A DNA stretch of 64,000 bases from Pseudarthrobacter sp. Fe7 (GTDB taxonomy: Bacteria; Actinomycetota; Actinomycetes; Actinomycetales; Micrococcaceae). The position numbers and the translations under genes are program-made. Shown here in pieces: positions 19,593-27,296 of the stretch. A model generated the notes under the pieces. The model searched no databases and was not told the origin of the DNA. It saw only the letters and a list, made by a program, of their open reading frames with translations. The stretch covers positions 558,001 through 622,000 of the forward strand of contig CP099977.1 of NCBI GenBank assembly GCA_024372495.1. The letters run 5' to 3'. Positions within the stretch are counted from its first letter, which is position 1; the number at the start of each line of letters is the position of its first letter.

Positions 19593-19679
19593 GGACAGCT
19601 GATGTTGGTCGTCTGAAGATAGAGGTGAGCCGACCCCTTGTCCATCCGCTCGTCCCTGGTTCGAAGCTCCTCAGTTGCG

Positions 19680-19925
19680 TTAGAAGGAAAGATGGGCACG
19701 GGCGGGTTTGCGGATCTCGAGCTCGGCGATGTCCAGTAGCCGCCGGCCGCCGGTCAGGACATCCTGGATCCAGAACAGCTCATGGTTGGGCGCGATGTCG
19801 GTCACGTCGCCCCGGTGGACGAGAGTGTCCTTGCAGTAGGCCTCGATGAAGTCGCCGGAAGACAGCTCGCTGTTGGAGCTGATCGTGCGGCCGTTGTGGG
19901 AGTGGATCACGTCGGAATTGTCCAT
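19680..19925 (-). CDS. Hypothetical protein, 81 residues
   Basis: Starts MDNSDVIHSHNGRTISSNS. Visible features are an acidic N-terminal half, one Cys (EAYCKDTL), and a C-terminal WIQDVLTGGRRLLDIAELEI segment. It looks like a small beta-barrel or strand-rich domain (GDFIEAYCKDTLVHRGDVTDI). The frame is open to 20165 but the upstream part is Pro/Arg-rich and unlikely. No family recognised. Confidence 0.45.
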   Translation of the reverse strand: MDNSDVIHSHNGRTISSNSELSSGDFIEAYCKDTLVHRGDVTDIAPNHELFWIQDVLTGGRRLLDIAELEIRKPARAHLSF

Positions 19926-20630
19926 GGTCGCAGCGTGGCACGCGGAGGTTACCAAAAGGTGTCTCGTGGGTGGGGGTGCCCGGGGAAGAAAAGTCTCGCG
20001 TAGCCTGGGGCACCGACTATTGGGGGTAGCAATGAGTCTGAGTCCGGCCTTCGGCATTATGGACATCCTGTACGCGGTCCCCACACCGGAAGCCACATCG
20101 GGCTGCACTTCACCCTGCAGAACCTTCAGTCCACGACTCTTGGTCAGTACGCGGCATGCTAACACTCGGTGCTGGCGAGGAGCCCTCCAGCGCCAGCGAA
20201 GGCATTCAGGAGCTGTTCAGACCGGGGATGGGCAGCCATGCTGGTGACTTTACGGAGCAACGATGAACTCAAGGCTTGGTCCGGGCGGTACTACGCCCTC
20301 CTTGCATTCGCCCATAAGGAAGCATCCGCCCATAAGGAAGCATCCGCCTTCCAAGCTTCTTCGACGGGGTCTTCATTTGGAACGGCCAAGTTAGGGCACA
20401 CCCCAACCCGACGTCATATCGTCGCCTGAACCACGTCAGAGTGAAGTGAGAAGCCATCTTCCCTGACGCGCTCACTTGACGGCCTAAGACCTCAACCGGA
20501 CACATATGCCGGCGGAGGACCCGTCAGAGTGAGATAGAGGGACATATTGGCAACGATCACGCAGTCGCAGTAGCCGCTAACGGTGGTCACGCAGAAAACC
20601 AGGCCCAATCACGTTCACCACTTAGGATCG
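19926..20630. other. Gene-poor region before the hydroxyacid operon
   Basis: About 700 bases with no supportable gene. A short perfect tandem repeat is listed separately. The last 30 bases hold the putative promoter and the operator of the next gene. Confidence 0.4.
20313..20348. repeat. Two-copy 18-base tandem repeat
   Basis: CATAAGGAAGCATCCGCC occurs at 20313-20330 and again, identical, at 20331-20348. It is in a region without a clear gene. Slippage duplication is the simplest explanation; no function is evident. Confidence 0.85.
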
Positions 20631-20648
20631 CGTCCAGTATGCTGAACG
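20631..20648. promoter_or_regulatory. Putative IclR operator 1
   Basis: CGTCCAG-TATG-CTGAACG, a 7-4-7 inverted repeat with one mismatch. It shares arms and spacing with sites before the IclR gene and before the symporter gene. It ends one base before the ATG at 20650, so binding would block start-site transcription. TAGGAT at 20623-20628 is a possible -10 box, which would make the transcript nearly leaderless. Confidence 0.55.
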
Positions 20649-20649
20649 G

Positions 20650-21702
20650 ATGACTTTCCGTAAGACCGTGGCCATCGCCGTCCCGCTCGAAGCAGAGCTC
20701 GTGGACCGGATCCGTGCCATTGACCCCTCCATCACCGTCCTTTACCAACCCGGGCTTGTTCCCCCGGAACGCTACCCGGCGGACCACGCCGGTGACCCTG
20801 CCTTCGCACGCACCAATGAGCAGGAGGAACGCTACTGGGCCATGCTCAACAGCGCCCAGGTACTTTACGGATTCCCCAATGAAAGCCCCGCAGGCCTGGC
20901 CCGCATCGCGCGGGAAAACCCGGGGCTGGAATGGATCCACGCCATGGCAGCGGGTGCGGGCGGAGCAGTCAAGGCATCGGGACTCGGCCAGGACGTCCTG
21001 CAGAAGTTCAAAATCACCACCTCGGCCGGCGTGCACGCTTTGCCCCTCGCAGAGTTCGCAGCAATGGGAATCCTGAACGGCTTCAAGCGAAGCGCGGAAC
21101 TGGCCCAGGACCAAGCGGCCAAGGCCTGGCCCGAACTCCGGGTCCCCACCCGGCTGGTCAACGGCTCCAACCTGGTAGTCACCGGTCTCGGTGAAATCGG
21201 CCTGGAAACGGCCAGGATCGCCAGGGCGCTGGGCATGAGGGTCAGCGGCACCAAACGGACCGTGGAACACATCGACGGCATCGACCAGGTTGCCGGCAAC
21301 GAAGGCCTCCCCGCCCTCCTGGCCACGGCAGACGCCGTCGTCAATACCCTGCCCGGCACCGCCTACACGGAGAAACTGTTCAACCGGGAACTGTTCGCCG
21401 CCATGAAACCAGGAACCACCTTCGTCAACGTGGGCCGCGGAACCGTGGTGGACGAGGACGCACTGCTGGAAGCACTCGACAACGGCCAGGTGGGCTACGC
21501 CTGCCTGGACGTCTTCGCCGTGGAGCCACTGCCGCAGGACAGCCCCCTGTGGAACCACCCGAAGGTCATGGTCTCGCCGCACACCTCGGCCCTCAGCGCC
21601 GCCGAAAACCGCCTCATCACCGAACGGTTCTGCAGCAATCTCCGGACATTCCTCGACGGCGGGGACCTCCCCCACCTCGTGGACACGGTCCACTTCTACT
21701 GA
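20650..21702 (+). CDS. D-2-hydroxyacid dehydrogenase (NAD(P)-dependent)
   Basis: A 350-residue D-isomer-specific 2-hydroxyacid dehydrogenase. Rossmann motif VVTGLGEIGLETARIARALG is at about residues 177-196, the conserved Arg region is NVGRGTVVDEDAL (about 258), the Glu region DVFAVEPLP (about 284), and the catalytic His is in VSPHTSALS (about 305). It interconverts a 2-keto acid and a D-2-hydroxy acid; glyoxylate/hydroxypyruvate-type substrates are possible. Seventeen bases before the FAH-fold gene and sharing an operator with iclR and the symporter, it is likely part of one catabolic pathway for an imported hydroxy or keto acid. Confidence 0.88.
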   Translation: MTFRKTVAIAVPLEAELVDRIRAIDPSITVLYQPGLVPPERYPADHAGDPAFARTNEQEERYWAMLNSAQVLYGFPNESPAGLARIARENPGLEWIHAMAAGAGGAVKASGLGQDVLQKFKITTSAGVHALPLAEFAAMGILNGFKRSAELAQDQAAKAWPELRVPTRLVNGSNLVVTGLGEIGLETARIARALGMRVSGTKRTVEHIDGIDQVAGNEGLPALLATADAVVNTLPGTAYTEKLFNRELFAAMKPGTTFVNVGRGTVVDEDALLEALDNGQVGYACLDVFAVEPLPQDSPLWNHPKVMVSPHTSALSAAENRLITERFCSNLRTFLDGGDLPHLVDTVHFY

Positions 21703-21719
21703 GCCGGGGCGAAAACCCG

Positions 21720-22458
21720 ATGCGCATCGCCAGAATCCACACAGCAGCAGGCCCGCAGCACGCCGTTGAGAGCGACAGCGGCTGGGACCACATCGTCGAC
21801 CCGTTTGAAGAAACCCTCCGCTACACCGGCGGCACCACCACAGGCAGTGAGGCCACGTTCCTCGCCCCGGTGACGCCCGCCGTCGTGATCGGCATTGGCC
21901 ACAACCGGACGCTGAACGACCACGCCCTGCCCATCCAGGCCTGGCACAAGTCCGTCCATACGGTCGCCCCGCCGGGAGCAGCCATCATGGCGGCCCGCGA
22001 CCGCGGCACCGTCCACGCCGAGGGTGAACTCGCCGTCGTCATCGGCAAGACAGCCACCAGCCTGACGGCAGAGAACGTCCTGGAGCACGTTTTTGGATAC
22101 ACCTGCGTCAACGACGTCACCAACGTGGACCAGAACGCCGTCGACGAGCGGAACTTCCAGGGCAAGGCCGGCGTCAATTACACGCCCCTTGGCCCCTGGA
22201 TAGAAACCGACCTCCCGGATCCTGAGCAGGCTCGGGATCGACGTCTATGTCAACGGAACCGCCAAGGCCACCTCCGGCACGTTCAACCTGCCCTCCACGG
22301 TGGTGGACTGCCTGGTCTACGTCACCGCGTGGCTGACCCTGGAACCGGGAGATGTGGTGATGACGGGCGCACCTGCAACGGCGGTACCCGTCAGCCCCGG
22401 AGACCGGGTGGACATCGTGGTGGAAGGAATTGGCACGCTGAGCAGCACCGTGGTCTGA
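21720..22458 (+). CDS. Fumarylacetoacetate hydrolase (FAH) family protein (one-base frameshift)
   Basis: FAH-fold enzyme; the family includes fumarylpyruvate and acylpyruvate hydrolases and 2-keto-3-deoxy acid lyases or isomerases. Metal ligands fit: EGELAVVIGK (Glu-x-Glu) near residue 100, then FGYTCVNDVT (Asp) near 122. The frame breaks near 22229 (CAGGCTC for CAGCTC). After removing one base the protein continues LGIDVYVNGTAKATSGTF and GDVVMTGAPATAVPVSPGD, and ends at TGA 22456-22458 for 245 residues. Probable second step of the hydroxyacid pathway. Confidence 0.85.
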
Positions 22459-22501
22459 GGGCGGGCAGCAGGGGCGGCATCGGCGCCTTTATGATGGATA
22501 G

Positions 22502-22519
22502 CGTTCAGTTGACTGAACG
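22502..22519. promoter_or_regulatory. Putative IclR operator 2 (perfect)
   Basis: CGTTCAG-TTGA-CTGAACG, a perfect 7-4-7 inverted repeat (9-base arms if flanking bases are counted) 34 bases before the iclR start. It matches sites 1, 3 and 4. Autoregulation by the adjacent IclR protein is the likely meaning. Confidence 0.65.
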
Positions 22520-22553
22520 CGCAGCCAAGTCCCCCGGCGATCTAAGGAGAATC

Positions 22554-23352
22554 ATGGCCGATTCCCATGCCCCCGCTTCATCCGAAAAGCCGGGAGCCGC
22601 CTCTCCGGCGCCGGCAGTCACCCGGGCCGCGGCCGTACTGGACGCCCTTGCCGCTTCGGCCACCGGCCGGCTGACCCTGAGCGATCTCTCCCGCGAAGTG
22701 GGCATCCCCAAGTCGTCCACCTCCAACCTCCTGCTGGCGCTGGAAGAAGCCAGGCTGATCAGCAGGCAGGGCGCGGAGTTCACGCTGGGCCGGAAGCTGG
22801 TGGAACTCGGCGCCGCCTATTTGGGCCGGATGGATGAGGTGCAGGAGTTTTACCGCTACTGCGAACAGGCCTCCGTCCTGTCCCGCGAAACCGTTCGCAT
22901 CGCCATGCTGGACGGCAGCAACGTCATCTATCTGGCCCGATACGAGGGCCACCCCGCGGTGCGGCTCACCTCCAACATCGGCGACAAAATGCCCGTCTCC
23001 CTCTGCGCGGTGGGCAAGGCACTGATTGCCCGGCTGAACTGGCATGACATCGACGAAATGTTCCCGGACGACGCGGAGCTGCCGGTCCTCACACCCAAGT
23101 CCCTGCGCACGGGCGCGGAGCTGAAGGCCCAGCTGAAGGAGATCCGCGAGCAGGGCTTCGCCTTCGAGGACGAGGAATCCACCACCGGCGTGGTGTGCCT
23201 CGCCGTCTCCGTACCCACCCGCGGAGCCCACGGCCCCAGCCTGGGCCTCTCCGTGACAGCCCTCAAGGCCACCTACACCCCGGAACAGGGGTCGCAGATA
23301 GTCAAGGAACTGCAGGAGCCTGGCCCATTCCCTGGGCAACCCCATGGGATAG
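22554..23352 (+). CDS. IclR-family transcriptional regulator (one-base frameshift at the 3' end)
   Basis: ATG 22554 follows AAGGAG. N-terminal winged helix (about residues 20-80: AAAVLDALAASATGRLTLSDLS, then VGIPKSSTSNLLLALEEARL) and a C-terminal IclR effector domain (RIAMLDGSNVIYLARYEG; GKALIARLN; EEESTTGVVCLAVSV-like text). Near 23319 GAGCCTGG stands for GAGCTGG; the corrected tail is LAHSLGNPMG and the stop is TAG 23350-23352, giving 265 residues. It probably controls the flanking dehydrogenase-FAH unit and the symporter through the CGTTCAG-N4-CTGAACG sites. Confidence 0.9.
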
Positions 23353-23401
23353 AAGGTCATCCGCTCCTTGCAGTAACCCAAATCCTCAAACTGTTGCCTG
23401 C

Positions 23402-23438
23402 CGTTCAGGATGCTGTATTGTGTTCAGCATAGTGACCG
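23402..23438. promoter_or_regulatory. Putative tandem IclR operators 3 and 4 before the symporter
   Basis: Two adjacent sites keep the 7-4-7 layout: CGTTCAG-GATG-CTGTATT (23402-23419) and TGTTCAG-CATA-GTGACCG (23421-23438). Left arms are perfect or have one mismatch; right arms have two to three mismatches. They sit in the iclR-symporter gap, 68-104 bases before the GTG start. Confidence 0.5.
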
Positions 23439-23505
23439 ACGCAACAGGTGTTGTCGCTATCCCACCAGGCCAACGGGGGCCTGGAGTGCACCAGAGGGAG
23501 TTCTC

Positions 23506-24855
23506 GTGACAACTCGTACTAACTCACCGCAGGCCACCGCGGACGGCGCCGTCGTCGATCCGGACCAGCTGCGAAGGGCAACTCTTGCCGGCTCCGTGGG
23601 ATCAGCCCTGGAGTACTACGACTTCTACATCTACGGCCTTGCCTCGGCCCTGATCTTCGGCCCGCTGTTCTTTGCCCCGCTCGGCGAGAGCGGAGCCGTC
23701 ATCGCCTCGTTCGCCACCTACGGCGTCGGCTTCGCGGCGCGGCCCTTCGGCGGCGTGGTGTTCGGCCACATCGGTGACCGCTTCGGCCGCAAGATGGTGC
23801 TGATCCTGACCATCGGACTGATGGGCCTGTCCAGCTGCGCCATCGGCCTCCTGCCCACCTTTGACCAGGCGGGAATGCTCGGGGCAGTACTCCTGGTGAC
23901 GCTGCGCATCCTGCAGGGCCTTGGCGCCGGCGCCGAGCAGGCAGGCGCCACCACCCTCATCTCGGAGGTGGCCCCGCGCCGCCGTCGTGGTTTCTTCGCT
24001 TCCCTGCCGTTCGTCGGCATCCAGCTGGGCACCCTCCTGGGCGCCGGAACCTTTGCCCTGATGGCCCTTGCGGACAAGCAGGTCCTGCAGGGCTGGCTGT
24101 GGCGCGTTCCTTTCCTGGCCAGCATCATCCTGATCGCGATCGCCATCTTCATCAGGCTCCGCCTCAAGGAGACCCCGGTCTTCAAGGAACTCGAGAAGCA
24201 CAAAGCCGTGGTCAAGAACCCCGTGGGCCAGATCTGGAAGCACTCCAAGAAGAACGTGCTGGTGGGCATCGGCCTGCGGATGGGGGAAAACGGCAACTCG
24301 TCCATCTACTCGGCGCTCCTGGTGTCCTTCATCAGCATGCCCGCCGGCGTATTCCCCGGCGACAAGTTCATCGGCCCCACCGGCCTGCTGATCGCTGCGG
24401 GCTTTGCAGCGGTGCTGGTGGTTGCCTTCGGCGCCCTGTCCGACCGCTTCGGCCGGGTGCCGGTTTACCGCTATGGCGCCCTCTTCCAGGCGGTCATCGC
24501 CCTGCCCGCGTTCTACCTGGTCACCCTGGGCAATGTCGCCCTGGTCTGGACGGTCATGGTGGTGGGCATCGCCCTCGGCGTGCAGGCCATGCTCGGCCCG
24601 CAGTGCGCCCTGCTCCCGGAACTCTTCGGCTCCCAGCACCGCTTCACCGGCGTGGCCCTCAGCCGTGAACTGTCCGCAGTCCTCGCCGGCGGCTTCGCCC
24701 CGATGATCGGCGTTGCCCTGCTGGCCGCGACCAACCACTCCTGGCTGGTGCCGGCGCTCTACTCGCTGGTCCTGGCGGCGATCTCGTTCGTCACCACGTT
24801 CTTCACCCCGGAAACCAACGGCCGTGACCTGCTGGTCGTGGAGGACGCCAGGTAA
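23506..24855 (+). CDS. MFS metabolite:H+ symporter (MHS family)
   Basis: A 449-residue 12-helix transporter. GTG 23506 has GGGAG 8 bases upstream. MHS-type signatures are clear: GSALEYYDFYIYGLASALIF at the first helix, HIGDRFGRKMVLIL in loop 2-3, LRILQGLGAGAEQAG in helix 4 and LSDRFGRVPVYRYGA in loop 8-9. The family moves carboxylates such as alpha-ketoglutarate, citrate, shikimate and similar acids, plus betaine. With the dehydrogenase and FAH-fold enzyme, the likely cargo is a hydroxy or aromatic carboxylic acid. Confidence 0.9.
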   Translation: MTTRTNSPQATADGAVVDPDQLRRATLAGSVGSALEYYDFYIYGLASALIFGPLFFAPLGESGAVIASFATYGVGFAARPFGGVVFGHIGDRFGRKMVLILTIGLMGLSSCAIGLLPTFDQAGMLGAVLLVTLRILQGLGAGAEQAGATTLISEVAPRRRRGFFASLPFVGIQLGTLLGAGTFALMALADKQVLQGWLWRVPFLASIILIAIAIFIRLRLKETPVFKELEKHKAVVKNPVGQIWKHSKKNVLVGIGLRMGENGNSSIYSALLVSFISMPAGVFPGDKFIGPTGLLIAAGFAAVLVVAFGALSDRFGRVPVYRYGALFQAVIALPAFYLVTLGNVALVWTVMVVGIALGVQAMLGPQCALLPELFGSQHRFTGVALSRELSAVLAGGFAPMIGVALLAATNHSWLVPALYSLVLAAISFVTTFFTPETNGRDLLVVEDAR

Positions 24856-24875
24856 CCAGCGGCAGCATCTCCCTG

Positions 24876-24915
24876 CCCGACGGATCCTGCGCCCACGCGT
24901 GCAGGATCCGTCGGG
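24876..24915 (+). terminator. Terminator hairpin after the symporter gene
   Basis: Perfect 15-base arms CCCGACGGATCCTGC (24876-24890) and its complement (24901-24915) with a 10-base loop, 20 bases after the symporter stop. There is no T-run, so it may act as a hairpin-only actinobacterial terminator or a 3' stabiliser. Confidence 0.7.
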
Positions 24916-25035
24916 CTGCGGCATTAGCCGAAGGCCTGCTATATATTGTTCCTCTACAGCCAGGTTCAGAGGTAGCCGGGTTGAAGCACGTCGAACGGCC
25001 CGCCAGTGATTTCCAGCAGCGAACATACAGGATCC

Positions 25036-25657
25036 GTGTCCGGGAATGCACCGAACAATGATTTCCTCAACTGCCCCACCGGGCTCGTGGAGTACTACTT
25101 CGCGGACGGCATCTTCCGCTGGTCGGACAGCCTGTACCGCATGTACGGGTATGAACGGGGCGAGGTAGTCCCTTCCATGGAGATGGCGCTCCCCCACATC
25201 GAGCCCGAAGACCGGCCAAGGGTCCAGGCGTACTGGGAGCACGTGTCCACCCACGGCGGCCCGTCATCCATCTACGTGTCCATCCGGGACCGCAAGGACC
25301 GCCAGCACAAGCTCCTGTATTCCGCGGACTACATCCTCCACGGAAGCACTCCGATTGGCGTCTGGGGCGTGGTCGTGGACCTCACAACGTCAATCCACAC
25401 GGACCGGCACCAGGCTCGCCACCGAGGCCGTCGCCGCTTCGGCCCTCAACCGGGCAGTCATCGAACAGGCCAAGGGTGTCCTTATGGGGCGCACCGGTGT
25501 CACCGCCGATCAGGCCTACGAGCTCATGAGCCAGCTGAGCCAGGACACCAACCGCAAGGTCCATGCCGTTGCGCAGGATATCGTGGACCGCGCCACCGTC
25601 CGCCCCGAAGATCCGGCAGGCCAGGACCATCCCCTGCTGTCAGGACATGAGGGTTAG
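25036..25657 (+). CDS. PAS-ANTAR RNA-binding regulator (one-base frameshift)
   Basis: N-terminal PAS domain (GLVEYYFADGIFRWSDSLYR, then IEPEDRPRVQAYW) and a C-terminal ANTAR domain (ALNRAVIEQAKGVLMGRTGV, ADQAYELMSQLSQDTN). ANTAR proteins bind paired RNA hairpins and cause antitermination. The frame breaks near 25413 (CAGGCTC for CAGCTC); corrected, the linker reads IHTDRHQLATEAVAAS and the protein has 206 residues. GTG 25036 is preferred because AGGA lies about 4 bases upstream; GTG 25006 is possible. No target hairpin pair was identified in the window. Confidence 0.82.
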
Positions 25658-25726
25658 CTACCCCTTCCGCTCCGCACTGTCGCTTAGCTATATGGACGAT
25701 CGTGCACTCAGGCGAGAGCCGAGCGC

Positions 25727-26116
25727 CTAAAGGGCCAGGCGCGGGCCGTCTGCCATGACGGGTGCGGAACCGACGACGGGCAGGGCATCAGTGAGGGCCT
25801 CGACGACGGCCAGCTGCCCGGTGGAATCCGGAACGCCGGGGTACTGGATGTGCGCCGCCTCAACCGGCTGGGCGGCAGCCTCCTCGGAGCGCATGCGGAC
25901 CAGCGCCACGGCGGAGATCAGGAACCAGGCCACGTTGGTGACCACGGAAGGCCAGGCGCTGTGCAGGGTGCCATTGATGATGAAGGCCACGGAGCCGAAC
26001 AGGTTGGCGGTCTGGAAGCCTTTGCCTGCCTTCAGCCAGCCCATGGAAACGGCGAGGTACGCACTGAGAATCGCAACAGCGCCTGCCCAGCCGGCGAGTT
26101 CCCACAGCAGATTCAT
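25727..26116 (-). CDS. Small membrane protein, CBU_0592-like
   Basis: A 129-residue protein with three hydrophobic segments in its first 75 residues (LAGWAGAVAILSAYLAVSMG; QTANLFGSVAFIINGTLHSA; VVTNVAWFLISAVALVRM) and a disordered acidic tail. The order of helices and the NLFGSVAFIINGxxH element match the CBU_0592 membrane family (PF-type integral membrane domain of unknown function). It is divergent from the AraC gene. Its role is unknown. Confidence 0.7.
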   Translation of the reverse strand: MNLLWELAGWAGAVAILSAYLAVSMGWLKAGKGFQTANLFGSVAFIINGTLHSAWPSVVTNVAWFLISAVALVRMRSEEAAAQPVEAAHIQYPGVPDSTGQLAVVEALTDALPVVGSAPVMADGPRLAL

Positions 26117-26338
26117 GGCGTCCTTTCAAGGTTCCCGAGCAGTATTCGGGCAGGGTTCAGGAGGGGTAAAACGGGGGTTGGTTTTACCGGGGCTTGTTTA
26201 CTCGAGCCCTGATCGGGCGAGGACCTCATGCTGGCCGGCGGCATAATCATATCCCGCGCCCGGACACCACTTTTACCCGCGAAACGTGATTCTCCCCACG
26301 TCTGGACAAGGCCTGCCCGGCGTAGCACGATCAGAGCT

Positions 26339-26788
26339 GTGACCAACAGTTCCGGCTCCGATCCCTACCTGCGCGAACTCACCCAGCTGAGGCGGGTCAA
26401 GGACCGGATGGACCGCGAATATGCGCAGCCTCTGGACGTTGAATCCCTCGCCAAGGAGGTCCATATGTCGGCCGGCCATTTCAGCCGCCGCTTCAAACTG
26501 GCCTACGGCGAATCCCCGTACAGCTACCTCATGACGCGCCGGATCGAACGGGCCATGGCGCTGCTCCGCAAAGGTGACCTCAGCGTCACTGAGGTGTGCT
26601 TCGCCGTCGGCTGTTCCTCGCTGGGCACCTTCAGCACCCGCTTCAGCGAATTGGTGGGCATGCCGCCGAGCGCCTACAAGCAGGAGGCAGCGGAGTCGAC
26701 GGCGGGGATCCCGGCCTGCGTGGCAAAACAGGTCACCAGACCGGTCAGGAATCGAGAAGCGCCGGCCCGCGAGCCGTCACTAGCATGA
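26339..26788 (+). CDS. AraC-family DNA-binding protein, HTH domain only
   Basis: A 149-residue regulator with only the double helix-turn-helix domain: DVESLAKEVHMSAGHFSRRFK (first HTH) and VTEVCFAVGCSSLGTFSTRF (second), ending with the usual GMPPSAYK. There is no ligand domain. GTG 26339 has no ribosome site, so a leaderless start is possible. Its TGA overlaps the ATG of the VOC gene (ATGA at 26785-26788), so the two are co-translated. The VOC protein may sense the ligand, but this is inference. Confidence 0.85.
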   Translation: MTNSSGSDPYLRELTQLRRVKDRMDREYAQPLDVESLAKEVHMSAGHFSRRFKLAYGESPYSYLMTRRIERAMALLRKGDLSVTEVCFAVGCSSLGTFSTRFSELVGMPPSAYKQEAAESTAGIPACVAKQVTRPVRNREAPAREPSLA

Positions 26789-27204
26789 CTGGCATGGACA
26801 TCAACATTTCCTCAACCTTCCTTCCCGCCACCGATCCCGAGGCCTCCCTCGCCTTCTACCGCGACGCGCTCGGCTTCGAAATCCGCAACGACGTGGGCCG
26901 CGGCACCATGCGCTGGATCACCGTGGGCCCCGCCGGCCAGAAGGACGTCTCCATCGTCCTGCACCCGCCGGCAGTGGACCCGGGCATCACCGAGGACGAG
27001 CGCCGCACCATCACCGAGATGATGGCCAAGGGCACCTACGCCACCATCGTCCTGTCCTCCCCCAACGTGGACGCCGCGTTCGCCAAGGTAGAGGCGACCG
27101 GGGCCGAAGTCGTCCAGGAACCTATCGACCAGCCCTACGGCATCCGCGACTGCGCCTTCCGCGATCCGGCCGGCAACACCGTCCGCATCAACCAGCAGCC
27201 CTAG
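26785..27204 (+). CDS. VOC (glyoxalase/bleomycin-resistance fold) protein
   Basis: A 139-residue single-module pair of beta-alpha-beta-beta-beta units: FLPATDPEASLAFYRDALGFE opens the fold and PYGIRDCAFRDPAGNTVRI closes it. The DCAFRDPAGN pattern is the common VOC metal or ligand region, with no typical His in the first strand. ATG 26785 overlaps the AraC stop. Followed after 92 bases by a UvrA-like ABC protein; this trio recurs as an AraC, VOC, UvrA-like unit and suggests small-molecule stress response or drug tolerance (inference). Confidence 0.82.
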   Translation: MTGMDINISSTFLPATDPEASLAFYRDALGFEIRNDVGRGTMRWITVGPAGQKDVSIVLHPPAVDPGITEDERRTITEMMAKGTYATIVLSSPNVDAAFAKVEATGAEVVQEPIDQPYGIRDCAFRDPAGNTVRINQQP

Positions 27205-27242
27205 GCATATAAACAGACACGTATATAACGGACGACGCCGGA

Positions 27243-27264
27243 GGAGGCTGCCAGCGCAGCCTCC
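27243..27264 (+). promoter_or_regulatory. Hairpin in the leader of the UvrA-like gene
   Basis: Arms GGAGGCTGC (27243-27251) and GCAGCCTCC (27256-27264) with a CAGC loop, 33 bases before the TTG start. It lacks a T-run. It could be an attenuator or a processing site between the VOC and UvrA-like genes. Confidence 0.45.
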
Positions 27265-27296
27265 CCCGGTGCCGCTCCAGGAAGAAGGGCGACACC

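Noticed and set aside
20169..20429. An 86-codon frame spanning the tandem repeat
   Set aside because: No ribosome site or family pattern; the HKEASA repeat in it is only the translated 18-base duplication.
23602..25254. A 550-codon antisense open frame rich in Gln, Asp and His
   Set aside because: It lies opposite the symporter gene; the composition is the usual shadow of a hydrophobic membrane protein.
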